52,088 nucleotides of DNA, from NCBI GenBank assembly GCA_024518585.1, contig JANIHI010000014.1, positions 1-52,088 of the forward strand, read 5' to 3'. The notes beneath the pieces were generated by a model that saw nothing but the letters and a program-made list of their open reading frames with translations, did not search any database and was not told the DNA's origin. The position numbers and the translations under genes were made by a program. The stretch is from Methanolinea sp. GTDB taxonomy: Archaea > Halobacteriota > Methanomicrobia > Methanomicrobiales > Methanospirillaceae. Shown piece after piece: positions 1-8,004 of this stretch. Positions within the stretch are counted from its first letter, which is position 1, and every line of letters starts with the position of its first letter.

Positions 1-246
1 TGGGACGATTCAATCCTTGAAACGAACTGCAAGAGGATACAGAAATACCGACAATTTCATCTCCATGATTTATCTTAGGTGTGGCCATCTTGAATTTAAT
101 TTACCCACTTGAAATGACGAAGAGGGAAAAAAATGAGGTTTCGTGGTACTCCCGTGAAACCAGAATGGTGGTGTCGCAAGCTAACAGGGGAGGGAATCCT
201 GATGCCCTTTCATCGGAAAGATAGGGGGCAAAGGGAGGAATAATCC
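1..246. other. Leading intergenic stretch with a repeat end
   Basis: I see no gene here. Bases 101-126 are identical over 26 nt to 9110-9135 and resemble the reverse complement of about 29236-29254, so this is the outer end of a dispersed repeat described separately. The sequence just before base 247 has a purine-rich ribosome binding site for the next gene. Confidence 0.6.
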
Positions 247-765
247 ATGGAAAGGTCTTGTCTCGTCGTTCTCATCGTATCCCTGGCGCTTGGGTTTCTG
301 TCCGTCCAGGCCGCCGCAGGACACATTTCGTTTTCTGGTCCTGATAACGGAAGAACTGTCACTGTCGTTCCCGGTGACAGTCTGTCGGTATCTCTTTTCG
401 AAAACCCCACGACGGGTTACCACTGGGAGGTGGAAACGTCCGAGGGAATAGCCCTGACGGGGAGCACCTTCCTTCCATCCCGCTCCGGTCTCATCGGGGC
501 AGGGGGGACCCATACATGGTACTTCGTCGTTCGCGGAGGGGGGCAGCAGACGATCTCGGCCATTTACCGGAGGCCCTGGATGCCCCCGACAGGGGATGAA
601 GAAAGGTACACGCTTTTTTTGATGTCCCGGGAGATCAACGCGGGGGACTTTCCAGGCAGGGTCACCCCGCACCCATTTCCTTTCAAAAAACCGGTCATAC
701 CACCCGTTTTCCCCAGGAATAACGCATTCATGTTCCTTTTAGGGACCTTCCTCCTCTCCCGATAA
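247..765 (+). CDS. Secreted chagasin-type cysteine peptidase inhibitor (family I42)
   Basis: A 172-residue protein with an N-terminal signal peptide (hydrophobic residues about 5-24, ending in an Ala-rich cleavage region). Three conserved loops of the chagasin fold are visible: NPTTGY at 53-58, the Gly-rich loop GAGGTHTW at 84-91 and RPW at 109-111. In the family these loops insert into the active-site cleft of papain-like peptidases. It should act outside the cell or at the envelope. The ATG follows a GGGAGG-type ribosome binding site about 8 nt upstream. The roughly 35 residues after the inhibitor domain are Pro- and Phe-rich with a short hydrophobic end and are not part of the usual domain. 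The family call is secure from the three loops; the peptidase target is unknown. Confidence 0.88.
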   Translation: MERSCLVVLIVSLALGFLSVQAAAGHISFSGPDNGRTVTVVPGDSLSVSLFENPTTGYHWEVETSEGIALTGSTFLPSRSGLIGAGGTHTWYFVVRGGGQQTISAIYRRPWMPPTGDEERYTLFLMSREINAGDFPGRVTPHPFPFKKPVIPPVFPRNNAFMFLLGTFLLSR

Positions 766-850
766 CCGGGAAAAAAAATATCCCTTTGAACGGACACTCA
801 CCCGGACTTTTTTTCGGGGTGAAAAAAGGGAGCAAGGTCACGGGGTTGTG

Positions 851-1369
851 TTACCCGTTGAGGACCCAGATCGTGTACGTGAGGAAAGACGCGAAAGTGA
901 CCCAGAGGAGGTAAGGGACGAGCAGGTAGGCTGCTGCCGGTTTTATGCGGAAGAAAAGGACGACGGTCGCGACGATGCAGGCCCAGAGGACACAGATTTC
1001 AATGAGTCCGAGGAAAGGTGACTGCAATCCGAAGAAGAGGAATGACCAGAGGGTATTGAGCCCGAGCTGGGCGCCGAAAAAGACCAGGGCCACCGTGGTC
1101 TTCTTCCCCGCGAGAGACTCCATCCAGACGAGGTAGAGGGAGATCCCCATCAGGATGTACAGCGTGGTCCATACCGGTCCGAAAACGAAGTTCGGCGGTG
1201 AAAACGATGGTTTGACGAGGCCCTGGTACCATGACCCCGGACCTGTCACCGTTACGAGGGAGCCAACGAACCCGGCCATGTTGCAGAGAATGATTGCGGC
1301 AAGGAGCCGGGCGGGAGACTGTATCCACCTCCCCTTTCCGTTCCTGACCTCTGTTCCCGATGGTTCCAT
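851..1369 (-). CDS. tspO: TspO/MBR family membrane protein
   Basis: A 172-residue integral membrane protein with five hydrophobic segments, the family's normal layout. Family marks are the WYxxLxKPxFxPP stretch, directly followed by VFGPVWT, and a late WVTFASFL segment ending in a Leu-Asn near the C-terminus. TspO proteins bind porphyrins and related tetrapyrroles and have been linked to stress responses and tetrapyrrole handling, which is plausible in a cell making F430, haem-like compounds and cobamides. The first 20 residues are hydrophilic and could be an extension; an internal start is possible. It converges with the chagasin gene and is not obviously in an operon. Confidence 0.9.
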   Translation of the reverse strand: MEPSGTEVRNGKGRWIQSPARLLAAIILCNMAGFVGSLVTVTGPGSWYQGLVKPSFSPPNFVFGPVWTTLYILMGISLYLVWMESLAGKKTTVALVFFGAQLGLNTLWSFLFFGLQSPFLGLIEICVLWACIVATVVLFFRIKPAAAYLLVPYLLWVTFASFLTYTIWVLNG

Positions 1370-1427
1370 GGTGGGGTATCGGTTTTATTTCTATAAGAGC
1401 ATGCCTGTTTGGACCATTTTTTTAAAT

Positions 1428-2042
1428 TTAGCTCTCCCGGTTACCGGAAAATCTTACTCCCGGATATTTTTCCCCCCGATGTCCCTCCGAAAGTCTCATC
1501 GCGCCCCTTGCCACCAGGCGGGCAACACGGAGCGGTTCGGGGACCTTTCCCTCCAGGGTATAGTCCCTGCACAGGATGGATGCCTCTTTCAACCCGATGC
1601 CAAAAGGGCGAACATAGAGCACGTGGCCATCCGCGAGAGCCACAGGACTCCTCTCTCCGAGCCGGTCGTACCGGGAGAGGCGATCCCCATCGCCGGGAAA
1701 TAGGTCGGTGATGTTTGCACGGATCCCGGGGGACTCGCGGTACGTAATGGCGATCACGGGCAATCCGGAACACCGGGCCACTTCCGCGGGATCGATGATA
1801 TTGTACCAGGCAATGATGCAACCGCCAAGGAAGATGCAGTTGATGTCCCTGCGGTTCAACTGGTGATAGATCGACAGCACACCATCGGTTGCATCCAGGC
1901 CCCCGACAGAAATCCTCGCAAAGGCCACCCCGTCGATGCGGAGATCCTTTCGCATCACCACACCGGCAAGGATGGATGTCTCACGGGAAGAAAAGCTCTC
2001 GGCAATGCCAAGCACCCGGAGGCCTTTCTTTGCGACGTGCAT
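1428..2042 (-). CDS. DUF99 (UPF0215) family protein
   Basis: A 204-residue soluble protein. The opening (LRVLGIAES), the central VxxIYHQLNRRDINCIFLGG region and the GLPVIAITYRE segment match the archaeal DUF99 family, which has been related structurally to endonuclease-V-like folds. No catalytic function is proven for it here. The start ATG overlaps a GCATGC palindrome and follows an AAGG element. It is divergent from the aglJ-like gene with only about 39 nt between starts, so the two share a compact AT-rich promoter region. Length agrees with the family. Confidence 0.85.
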   Translation of the reverse strand: MHVAKKGLRVLGIAESFSSRETSILAGVVMRKDLRIDGVAFARISVGGLDATDGVLSIYHQLNRRDINCIFLGGCIIAWYNIIDPAEVARCSGLPVIAITYRESPGIRANITDLFPGDGDRLSRYDRLGERSPVALADGHVLYVRPFGIGLKEASILCRDYTLEGKVPEPLRVARLVARGAMRLSEGHRGEKYPGVRFSGNRES

Positions 2043-2081
2043 GCAAGACCTTATGAACGAGGATTTTAAAATTATATCCCG

Positions 2082-2996
2082 ATGTCGATCTCCCGGGACC
2101 AGGTCTGTGTCCTGATCCCTACCCTCAACGAGGCCCCGACCATCGGCCCGATCATCCGCGAGTTCCGGGAGAGGGGTTTTTCCCGTATCCTCGTGATCGA
2201 CGGCAAAAGTACCGACGGCACCCGGGAGATTGCCGAACGGGAAGGAGCCCGTGTCGTGGTCCAGTCAGGGAAGGGAAAGGGAAATGCCCTTGTTGAAGCC
2301 TTTTTGCTGATAGACGAGCCGTATATCCTCATGATCGACGGGGATGGCACCTATTCGCCCAGCGATGCGGAGAGGCTGGTCCGGCCCCTGGAGGAGGGGT
2401 ACGACCACGTTATCGGGGACCGGTTGACCGATGAGAACCGGTCCGCGTTTTCAGGTCTCAACCTGTTTGGGAACTACCTCATCAACCGACTCTTCAAAAT
2501 CGCCCATTCTGCCTACCTTTCCGATATCCTCTCGGGGTATCGTGCCTTCACCCGTGGATCTGTCATGCACATGAACCTCCGGGAAGTGGGGTTTGGCATA
2601 GAGACAGAGATATCGGCCGAAGCTGTACGGAAGAGGCAGAAAATTGCCGTGGTCCCCGTCAGTTACAGGAAACGTCCAGGTACCCCGACCAAGCTCAACC
2701 CTTTCCACGATGGCCTCAAGATCGTTGCGACAATGGTCCGGCTCGCACGCATGAACAACCCCCTCTTCTACTTCGGGTTAATCGGCCTCCTTATCATGGC
2801 GGCAGGACTGTTCACGGGCGTCTATGTCATCCTCGAGTGGCTGCGCCAGGTCGAACACCTCCCCCTGACGATCCTCACCGTCCTCCTGGTCATCGCCGGG
2901 TTCCAGATATTCATGTTCGGTATCCTCTCTGACATGATGCTTGCACTCCACCGCGAGGTCATGAGCGAGATCAATGACCTGAAAGGGAGAAAATAG
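2082..2996 (+). CDS. aglJ: AglJ-like family 2 glycosyltransferase (dolichol-phosphate sugar transferase)
   Basis: A 304-residue GT-A fold glycosyltransferase with two C-terminal membrane segments (about 227-247 and 258-280). It starts with PTLNEAPTIG (13-22), has the metal-binding DGDGT at 86-90 and the SGYRAFTR acceptor-side motif common to DPM1/AglJ enzymes. In archaea AglJ charges dolichol phosphate with the first sugar for N-glycosylation of S-layer and archaellin proteins, so it should act at the inner face of the membrane. The gene has an A/T-rich TATA-like tract (ATTTTAAAATTATA) right before the ATG, suggesting a leaderless or very short-leader transcript. AglJ is the best fit, but DPM-type mannosyl or glucosyl transferases are close relatives. 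Confidence 0.8.
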   Translation: MSISRDQVCVLIPTLNEAPTIGPIIREFRERGFSRILVIDGKSTDGTREIAEREGARVVVQSGKGKGNALVEAFLLIDEPYILMIDGDGTYSPSDAERLVRPLEEGYDHVIGDRLTDENRSAFSGLNLFGNYLINRLFKIAHSAYLSDILSGYRAFTRGSVMHMNLREVGFGIETEISAEAVRKRQKIAVVPVSYRKRPGTPTKLNPFHDGLKIVATMVRLARMNNPLFYFGLIGLLIMAAGLFTGVYVILEWLRQVEHLPLTILTVLLVIAGFQIFMFGILSDMMLALHREVMSEINDLKGRK

Positions 2997-3142
2997 GAAC
3001 AGGGGGGGATGAGTGCGGGATTTGTCACGAGTGATATAAACAAGAGGGAATGCACTGCCCCCGAATCCCCCAGCAATCAGACCGGCAATAAAAATAACCT
3101 TTATCTCGAACAGCAGCGACATGTATGTGCGATATTTCTCAA

Positions 3143-3213
3143 GCGATAGTAGTCTAGCGGCAGGACAGGGGCTTCCCAAGCCTCTAACCCGGGTTCGATC
3201 CCCGGCTATCGCA
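3143..3213 (+). tRNA. tRNA-Gly (anticodon CCC)
   Basis: A 71-nt cloverleaf: acceptor GCGATAG pairs with CTATCGC, the anticodon stem GGGGC/GCCTC closes the loop TTCCCAA with anticodon CCC, and the T arm carries GGTTCGATCC. No intron and no encoded CCA. A TATA-like CCTTTATCTC lies about 35-40 nt upstream. Its 3' end is only 8 nt before the ATG of the next gene, so the two are probably co-transcribed and the tRNA is cut out of the messenger. Confidence 0.97.
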
Positions 3214-3221
3214 TTCCTGAA

Positions 3222-3902
3222 ATGGATGACCAGGATAGAGATCTCTTTGCCCTCCGCATCATAGCACAGAACGAGAAGGGCGTCCTGCGCGATATTGCTA
3301 CTGTTGTTGCCGGGCACAACGCAAATATCCTCATGATCCACCAGGAGATATTCGATTCGGGCCCATGGAACGGGATGGCAGAGCTGTACATGGAATTCGA
3401 CGGGTGTCCCGATACCGGCGAACTGGTCCGGCACCTCCTCGCACTCCCATCCGTCAAGGAAGCAAACGTCGTTGAACCTTTCAGCCACATATTCGGGACG
3501 CGTGTCATCATCATCGGCGGGGGGGCCCAGGTCGCCCAGGTGGCTCTCGGGGCGGTCAACGAGGCAGACCGCCACAATATCCGGGGCGAGCGCATATCGG
3601 TGGACACGATACCCCTCGTCGGTGAAAAGACCGTCGCCCAGGCTGTCGATGCAGTCGCACGCCTCCCCCGGGCCGCTATTCTCGTCCTTGCAGGGTCCCT
3701 GATGGGGGGAGAGATATCCCGGGCGGTGGACAGGGTACGGGAGGCGGGGATACCGGTCATTGCCCTCAAGATGGCAGGCAGCGTCCCCGAGCATGCTGAC
3801 ATGGTCGTAACCGACCCGATCCAGGCCGGTGTCTTTGCCGTGATGCACGTCAGCAGCAAGGCCGTTTTTGACATTAACAGGGTCAGGGGAAAGGAATTCT
3901 AG
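3222..3902 (+). CDS. ACT domain plus DUF5612 protein
   Basis: A 226-residue soluble protein. Residues about 5-80 form an ACT-like small-molecule binding domain (ALRIIAQNEKGVLRDIATVV is the typical first strand and helix). The remainder matches the archaeal DUF5612 region, with a Gly-rich IIIGGGAQV and a QAVDAVARLPRAAILVLAGS segment suggesting a nucleotide- or effector-binding Rossmann-like half. In related archaea such proteins are taken as amino-acid-responsive regulators, but no ligand is known. It sits 8 nt after tRNA-Gly and 2 nt before sua5, so it looks like the first protein of a tRNA-led operon. It has no room for its own promoter. Confidence 0.8.
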   Translation: MDDQDRDLFALRIIAQNEKGVLRDIATVVAGHNANILMIHQEIFDSGPWNGMAELYMEFDGCPDTGELVRHLLALPSVKEANVVEPFSHIFGTRVIIIGGGAQVAQVALGAVNEADRHNIRGERISVDTIPLVGEKTVAQAVDAVARLPRAAILVLAGSLMGGEISRAVDRVREAGIPVIALKMAGSVPEHADMVVTDPIQAGVFAVMHVSSKAVFDINRVRGKEF

Positions 3903-3904
3903 AG

Positions 3905-4486
3905 ATGAACATGCTGGAAGCGGCCGCCCGGGTCATCAGGCAGGATGGCCTCGTTGTCTACCCGACAGATACTATCTACGGCCTTGGCGGCGACGCCCTC
4001 TCCGACGAGGCGATCCAGAAGGTCTTTGAGGCCAAGAGACGGCCCTTTTCCCAGCCCATCTCTGTTGCAGTGGCAGATATCGAGATGGTCTTTGGGATCG
4101 GGTACGTCGACGAGACGGCGCTCGCGTTCATCGAGAGGTTCCTGCCGGGACCGGTCACGGTGGTCATCCCGGCCAGAAACTCAGTCCCCGAATCCCTGAC
4201 GGGCGGCATGGGCATGATCGGGATCAGGATACCCGATCACCCGGTGGCACTGGAACTCATCGGCCTCGTCGACACGCCAATCACCGCGACCAGTGCGAAT
4301 ATCCATGGTGCACGCGACCCTGTCATGCCAGACGAGTGCCATGTCCCGCACGACATCCTCCTCGATGCAGGGAGGCTGCCCGGGACACCGAGCACCGTCG
4401 TTGACCTGACCACCCGGAAGATCATCCGGAAGGGTGCGATGGTGGCAGAGGTGGTCGCATTCCTCCGGGAACTGGGAGAGGACTGA
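3905..4486 (+). CDS. sua5: L-threonylcarbamoyladenylate synthase (Sua5/YrdC, short form)
   Basis: A 193-residue YrdC-domain protein. YPTDTIYGLGGDA near the start and KRRPFSQPISVAV form the substrate pocket that joins threonine, bicarbonate and ATP into threonylcarbamoyl-AMP, the first step of t6A37 synthesis in tRNAs reading ANN codons. The long-form Sua5 C-terminal domain is absent. It is translated in a tight cluster, 2 nt after the ACT/DUF5612 gene and 2 nt before the nucleotidyltransferase gene. Its place in an operon opened by a tRNA gene fits a tRNA-modification role, although the leading tRNA-Gly is not itself a t6A substrate. Confidence 0.93.
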   Translation: MNMLEAAARVIRQDGLVVYPTDTIYGLGGDALSDEAIQKVFEAKRRPFSQPISVAVADIEMVFGIGYVDETALAFIERFLPGPVTVVIPARNSVPESLTGGMGMIGIRIPDHPVALELIGLVDTPITATSANIHGARDPVMPDECHVPHDILLDAGRLPGTPSTVVDLTTRKIIRKGAMVAEVVAFLRELGED

Positions 4487-4488
4487 CA

Positions 4489-5418
4489 GTGGCAAAACCC
4501 ATCAGGCTGCGTGATTTCATCGAGGACGGGGATGGCTGGCTCTATGCCGTCTCGACGTACGATAACAGCGAGAGGGCCGGCTGTACGTTGCGTTACGTCC
4601 CGGACGAGCGGGGTGACCGGGTAGCGGGGGATGGGAGGCGGTACCGGAAGGTCGACTTTGACGAGGCGTATTCCCTGGTCGCACGGGAAAAACCAGGCTA
4701 CCTGGACGTTTTCCATCGGGTCCCCCTCTCTGATATCCGCAGGGTATACAAGCCGGAGGAGGAGATCGATCGCATCGCGAGGCGGGACTCACGGGTCAGG
4801 AGGATCCTGGCGCTCTTATCCCTCCCTCACGGGACCGTGGGGTGCACGGGTTCATTGCTCTGCGGCCTTGCAAACGAGGCCTCAGACATCGACCTCGTTG
4901 TCTACGGGGATGAATGGTTCCGGGCGGTGGAGAGACTCCGGGATGCAACCGGACGGGGGATCCTCGAGCCAATCGACGAGGCGACGTGGAGGAGGATATA
5001 CGAAAAGAGGAACCCGGACCTCAATCTCGACGAGTTCCTCCTCCACGAGAAGAGGAAATGGAACCGGGGCAAGGTTGGCACGACCTACTTTGATATCCTC
5101 TATACCCGGTCCTACGCTGATGCAACAGGTGTTCTCCATGCGAAAGGTCGCGTCCTTGGAAAGCGGACGATCGAGGCGAGGGTTACCGATGCCCGGTTCT
5201 CCCACGACAGCCCGGCCGTCTACTACGTCGACCATGAAGAGGTCACGTCTGTCCTCTCCTTCACCCACACGTACAGCGGGCAGGCACGCGAGGGGGAGGT
5301 CATCGAGGCCCGGGGAGTCCTCGAAGAACATGGAAAAGAGCTCTGGCTCGTCGTGGGGACCTCCCGCGAGGCACGGGGTGAGTTCATCCGGTCATTAACC
5401 CTCCTTGGAGAGGATTAA
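4489..5418 (+). CDS. Nucleotidyltransferase-domain protein (polymerase-beta fold)
   Basis: A 309-residue protein starting with GTG two bases after the sua5 stop. The centre carries the minimal nucleotidyltransferase signature GSLLCGL (121-127) followed by the metal-binding DID at 133-135, as in polymerase-beta-like enzymes. The N-terminal 80 residues (RLRDFIEDGDGWLYAVSTY) form an accessory domain found in archaeal homologues, and the C-terminal part after about 215 looks like a small beta-rich domain. The substrate is unknown; position behind sua5 and a tRNA gene hints at a role in tRNA metabolism, which is inference only. Confidence 0.78.
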   Translation: MAKPIRLRDFIEDGDGWLYAVSTYDNSERAGCTLRYVPDERGDRVAGDGRRYRKVDFDEAYSLVAREKPGYLDVFHRVPLSDIRRVYKPEEEIDRIARRDSRVRRILALLSLPHGTVGCTGSLLCGLANEASDIDLVVYGDEWFRAVERLRDATGRGILEPIDEATWRRIYEKRNPDLNLDEFLLHEKRKWNRGKVGTTYFDILYTRSYADATGVLHAKGRVLGKRTIEARVTDARFSHDSPAVYYVDHEEVTSVLSFTHTYSGQAREGEVIEARGVLEEHGKELWLVVGTSREARGEFIRSLTLLGED

Positions 5419-5656
5419 AAAACCCTGTCCTCGCTCTCTCCCTTTGACGACCCCTCCATCCTTTCCCCGACAGACCTGCATTCACCCCGACCTTCCGGAT
5501 ACAGGGTACCACCCCAACTGGCTGTACCGGACTGCCTCACCACCTCCACCTTGTCCCGGGACTTTTTCCGCGACGCGGGACCCGGTTTTTCCCGGGGGAC
5601 AGCGATTCCATCTTCTTCCGGAATGGGGACCTGTCCCTGCAAGCCAGGTGATATTT

Positions 5657-6352
5657 TCAGAGGATGTCCGAGAGCCTCTTTCCCATGGGAAAACAGGTGG
5701 AATACGAGGGGCACGACCTGCATCGGGGGCCGGGTACCCGTCCCGGCTCTTTCCCCGAGAAGATCTCGCGTGCACTCCGGAGGGCCTGCAGGAAACGCCG
5801 CTTATCTATCGGGTGGGGAGAATACGTTCGCGATACACCGGACGGGATGTACTCGACCGAGCCACAGGTCGCGTCCATCCCTGCTGCATCAGAGAGGAGG
5901 AGCATGTACCCAAAGACCCGCAATCTGTCAGACCCCGCCACTCCCGCCGGGGGTGCGGGGCGTGCGCGCACGATGGCAAAGGGTGGATCCGAATCAAAGA
6001 TCTTGTCGACGTTCCCATAGAGGCCGTACCTGTCCGAGTGGAGCGGGACATCGGACTCGCGGGGAAGGGCCCAGGGCCCGCCTTCATTGCACCGGGCGAT
6101 GCAGTTTTCAAGGAACGCCCGCATGAGAGGGTCTATACCGGGATCGATGGCAAGGACCTCGTCCCACAGGGTCCCAGCATCCAGTGGCTCCCCGAGGTGG
6201 GACGCTATCTGCCTGCAAATCGTATATTCAGACCCCTGCGTCCGGGCAATTCCCGAACGTCTCTCGAGGAACAGCCTCATCGGGCAGAACGATGCAGTGA
6301 TCACAGCCGAGACAGGGACCGCCACCAGACTGCCCCTTCCCCCGCCAGCCAT
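5657..6352 (-). CDS. Cas4-like / RecB-family iron-sulfur nuclease, standalone
   Basis: A 231-residue protein if read from the internal ATG at 6352, the point where family similarity begins (VSAVITASFCPMRLFLE). One Cys at 23 and three near the end (211, 214, 220) give the four-cysteine iron-sulfur cluster layout of Cas4 and Dna2-type nucleases. GNVDK is the first catalytic Asp region. The usual ExK motif reads VEYIPSG, so the Lys is not in its normal place; either a variant active site or lost activity. There is no CRISPR array or cas1/cas2 nearby, so a general DNA repair role is more likely than adaptation. The reading frame stays open about 100 codons upstream but that part overlaps the next gene antisense. 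Confidence 0.72.
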   Translation of the reverse strand: MAGGGRGSLVAVPVSAVITASFCPMRLFLERRSGIARTQGSEYTICRQIASHLGEPLDAGTLWDEVLAIDPGIDPLMRAFLENCIARCNEGGPWALPRESDVPLHSDRYGLYGNVDKIFDSDPPFAIVRARPAPPAGVAGSDRLRVFGYMLLLSDAAGMDATCGSVEYIPSGVSRTYSPHPIDKRRFLQALRSAREIFSGKEPGRVPGPRCRSCPSYSTCFPMGKRLSDIL

Positions 6353-6490
6353 CATGCGCCACCCGGGTCTCGGGATAAACCCTCGGAACGGCAACAGGGG
6401 GCCTCTCTTCTCCGCAGTGATCCTGCAGGACAGGTTATTTCCCAACAGTGCCGGAAAGGGTTTTTCCTTCGCGTGCCGAACAGTATACCC

Positions 6491-6787
6491 ATGACGTCCC
6501 ACGAGATTGCCGTCAATATCCCCAACACCCTGGACCCTGTCTACAGCAATATGATCCAGATCGCTTATAAGGAAGACGAATTCACCTTCGTTTTCCTCCA
6601 CCAGATTCCGGGTGTGAACCAGGCACGGGCAAAAGCCATCGTGAGTATCACCCCCCAGCATGCAAAGACTCTCCTTGCGGTCTTTTCAAAGACCATGGCC
6701 GATTACGAGGCGAAGTTCGGCAAAGTCGAGTCCGCGGGGGGAAAGCAGGAGGGAGAGAGCGTGACGACGATCCGCGGGTACTCGTAA
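6491..6787 (+). CDS. DUF3467 family small protein
   Basis: A 98-residue soluble protein beginning MTSHEIAVNIPNTLDP. The pattern of a short strand, VYSNMIQIAYKEDEFTFVF and a conserved late helix (THAKTL-like PQHAKTLLAVF) matches DUF3467, a small family present in many archaea and bacteria without assigned function. The frame is open far upstream, but that part lies antisense to the Cas4-like gene and has random composition, so the ATG at 6491 is chosen. Divergent from the Cas4-like gene with about 138 nt between starts. Confidence 0.8.
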   Translation: MTSHEIAVNIPNTLDPVYSNMIQIAYKEDEFTFVFLHQIPGVNQARAKAIVSITPQHAKTLLAVFSKTMADYEAKFGKVESAGGKQEGESVTTIRGYS

Positions 6788-6940
6788 GAGAGGCCCGGTG
6801 TCCCCGGGGCCCCCGCTCGGGCATATCCGCGGACGCGGGACACATGCGGACCCCGCAGGGATGGCACCAAAAGGGGGTAACCTCTGACCGCACCCGTCCG
6901 AACTTTCATATTTCAGCACGTCGACATTACTGGGTATCCT

Positions 6941-7012
6941 GCCGCCATGGCTTAGCGGTATAGCGGCTGATTCGTAATCAGCAAGTCGGGGGTTCAAGTC
7001 CCCCTGGCGGCT
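6941..7012 (+). tRNA. tRNA-Thr (anticodon CGT)
   Basis: A 72-nt cloverleaf: acceptor GCCGCCA/TGGCGGC with discriminator T, D arm GGCTTAGCGG, anticodon stem GCTGA/TCAGC around TTCGTAA (anticodon CGT, reading ACG), and T arm GGTTCAAGTCC. No intron, no encoded CCA. A TATA-like TTTCATATTTC lies about 30 nt upstream. The accessory patch with the toxin-antitoxin pair starts right after it, a common situation for tRNA genes used as integration targets. Confidence 0.97.
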
Positions 7013-7566
7013 TTCCAGCACATAACTCCGTATCCCCCCGTTTGGGTTTACCATACTCATGCACTCGACTTTTTTGTATGATGCCTTCCACATCTGTGAA
7101 TCAGCAAGAGCATTTTGGGTGTATCAAATCAGAATATGGCGACACCGCAATAATCCCGGCACTTGCAACCGGCCCGATAGACCGCCAGGATGAAGCTCTT
7201 TTAAGGGAATGTATTGCCAAGAGACGAGAACCGGCTGGAATCAGAACCGGCCGGGGTGCTGGCCGGCGAGATCGTACCAGTCCTGCTGATTTCGAATGGT
7301 ACTCAGGTGGGAGTGACGAAGCGATCGGTATTAGGGAAGGCGATGAACGTCTGGGTTGAGCCGTTCCTGTCTCCACTTCGCCACTGGCGAGGGTGATGGA
7401 TGTGCTGGAGGGGAGGGCGAGGAAGGCGGCGGTGTTTGTGGGGAGGAAGGGGGGGAGGGGCAGGAGTGAATACCATGTGCTCTCTATCCCCATTGCGGGG
7501 AATCTTGGAGAATCGCTTCCGATACACTCGTTGCTCTTTTATGAGAATGGATATGCCGCTGGATTT
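7013..7566. other. Gene-poor stretch, possible remnants
   Basis: Several short open frames exist on both strands, none recognisable and none with good coding character. Around 7395-7465 there is a G-rich tract (repeated GAGG and GGGG runs). It may hold decayed gene fragments between tRNA-Thr and the toxin-antitoxin pair, but I cannot name a source. Confidence 0.4.
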
Positions 7567-8004
7567 TCAGGAAATGATAAATCCCCTATCCCTGACGAGT
7601 GTTTTGATGCGGTTAATAATTCTCTCTGCATCATGCAATGCAGATTCTGCATCTGTATGAGAGATTGCCCCAACCCGATCATATACCGAATTGTGCCGCT
7701 TTTTCCTCATCCGGGAAAAGATTGTAATATCATTTCTGTCAAGAAAATGGCTTAAAAACAATTCGACAGAATAGTGGTGCTCTCTTCCTTCCGGGCGATA
7801 TCCATGGGTATGCATCAGGCACGTCCCGGCCTGGAGCAGTGCGTTGTAGGCGATGTTATACGCCCATTCGTCATCACGTTCCTGAAAATTCCGTTTTGCC
7901 GAAGAGAGGTCACGGTCGGCAATTTCCATGAGCCGGCTGACGGTGTCCGCGTCCACTGGGACTCGCTTAATCTTTCCCTGGCTCTCCAAGTTCTTCAAGC
8001 TCAT
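7567..8004 (-). CDS. HEPN-domain toxin of a HEPN/MNT module
   Basis: A 145-residue all-helical HEPN protein. The conserved tail is RMRKKRHNSVYD (about 98-109), an R-x5-H form of the HEPN RNase motif followed by the Tyr seen in HepT-type toxins. The middle AYNALLQAGTCLMHTHGYRP is the typical HEPN helix pair. HEPN proteins of this class cut RNA or are held inactive by AMP addition from their partner nucleotidyltransferase. The gene starts 38 nt inside the end of the upstream antitoxin gene, so the two are translationally coupled. Small, paired and in an AT-rich accessory patch: a typical mobile toxin-antitoxin set. Confidence 0.85.
   Translation of the reverse strand: MSLKNLESQGKIKRVPVDADTVSRLMEIADRDLSSAKRNFQERDDEWAYNIAYNALLQAGTCLMHTHGYRPEGREHHYSVELFLSHFLDRNDITIFSRMRKKRHNSVYDRVGAISHTDAESALHDAERIINRIKTLVRDRGFIIS

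Noticed and set aside
2778-3848. Long minus-strand frame across aglJ end, tRNA-Gly and the ACT gene
   Set aside because: It would cover a tRNA and two clear plus-strand genes; a shadow of GC-rich coding DNA.
5405-6490. Long open frame on the plus strand running into the DUF3467 gene
   Set aside because: It is antisense to the Cas4-like gene, rich in Pro/Arg/His as shadow frames are in GC-rich DNA, and family similarity starts only at 6491.
6353-6661. Upstream extension of the Cas4-like gene
   Set aside because: The extra residues are antisense to the DUF3467 gene and show no nuclease features.
6978-7105. Possible attachment site: AATCAGCAAG in tRNA-Thr and again at about 7096
   Set aside because: Only 10 nt match, not at the tRNA 3' end, and no integrase gene in the window.
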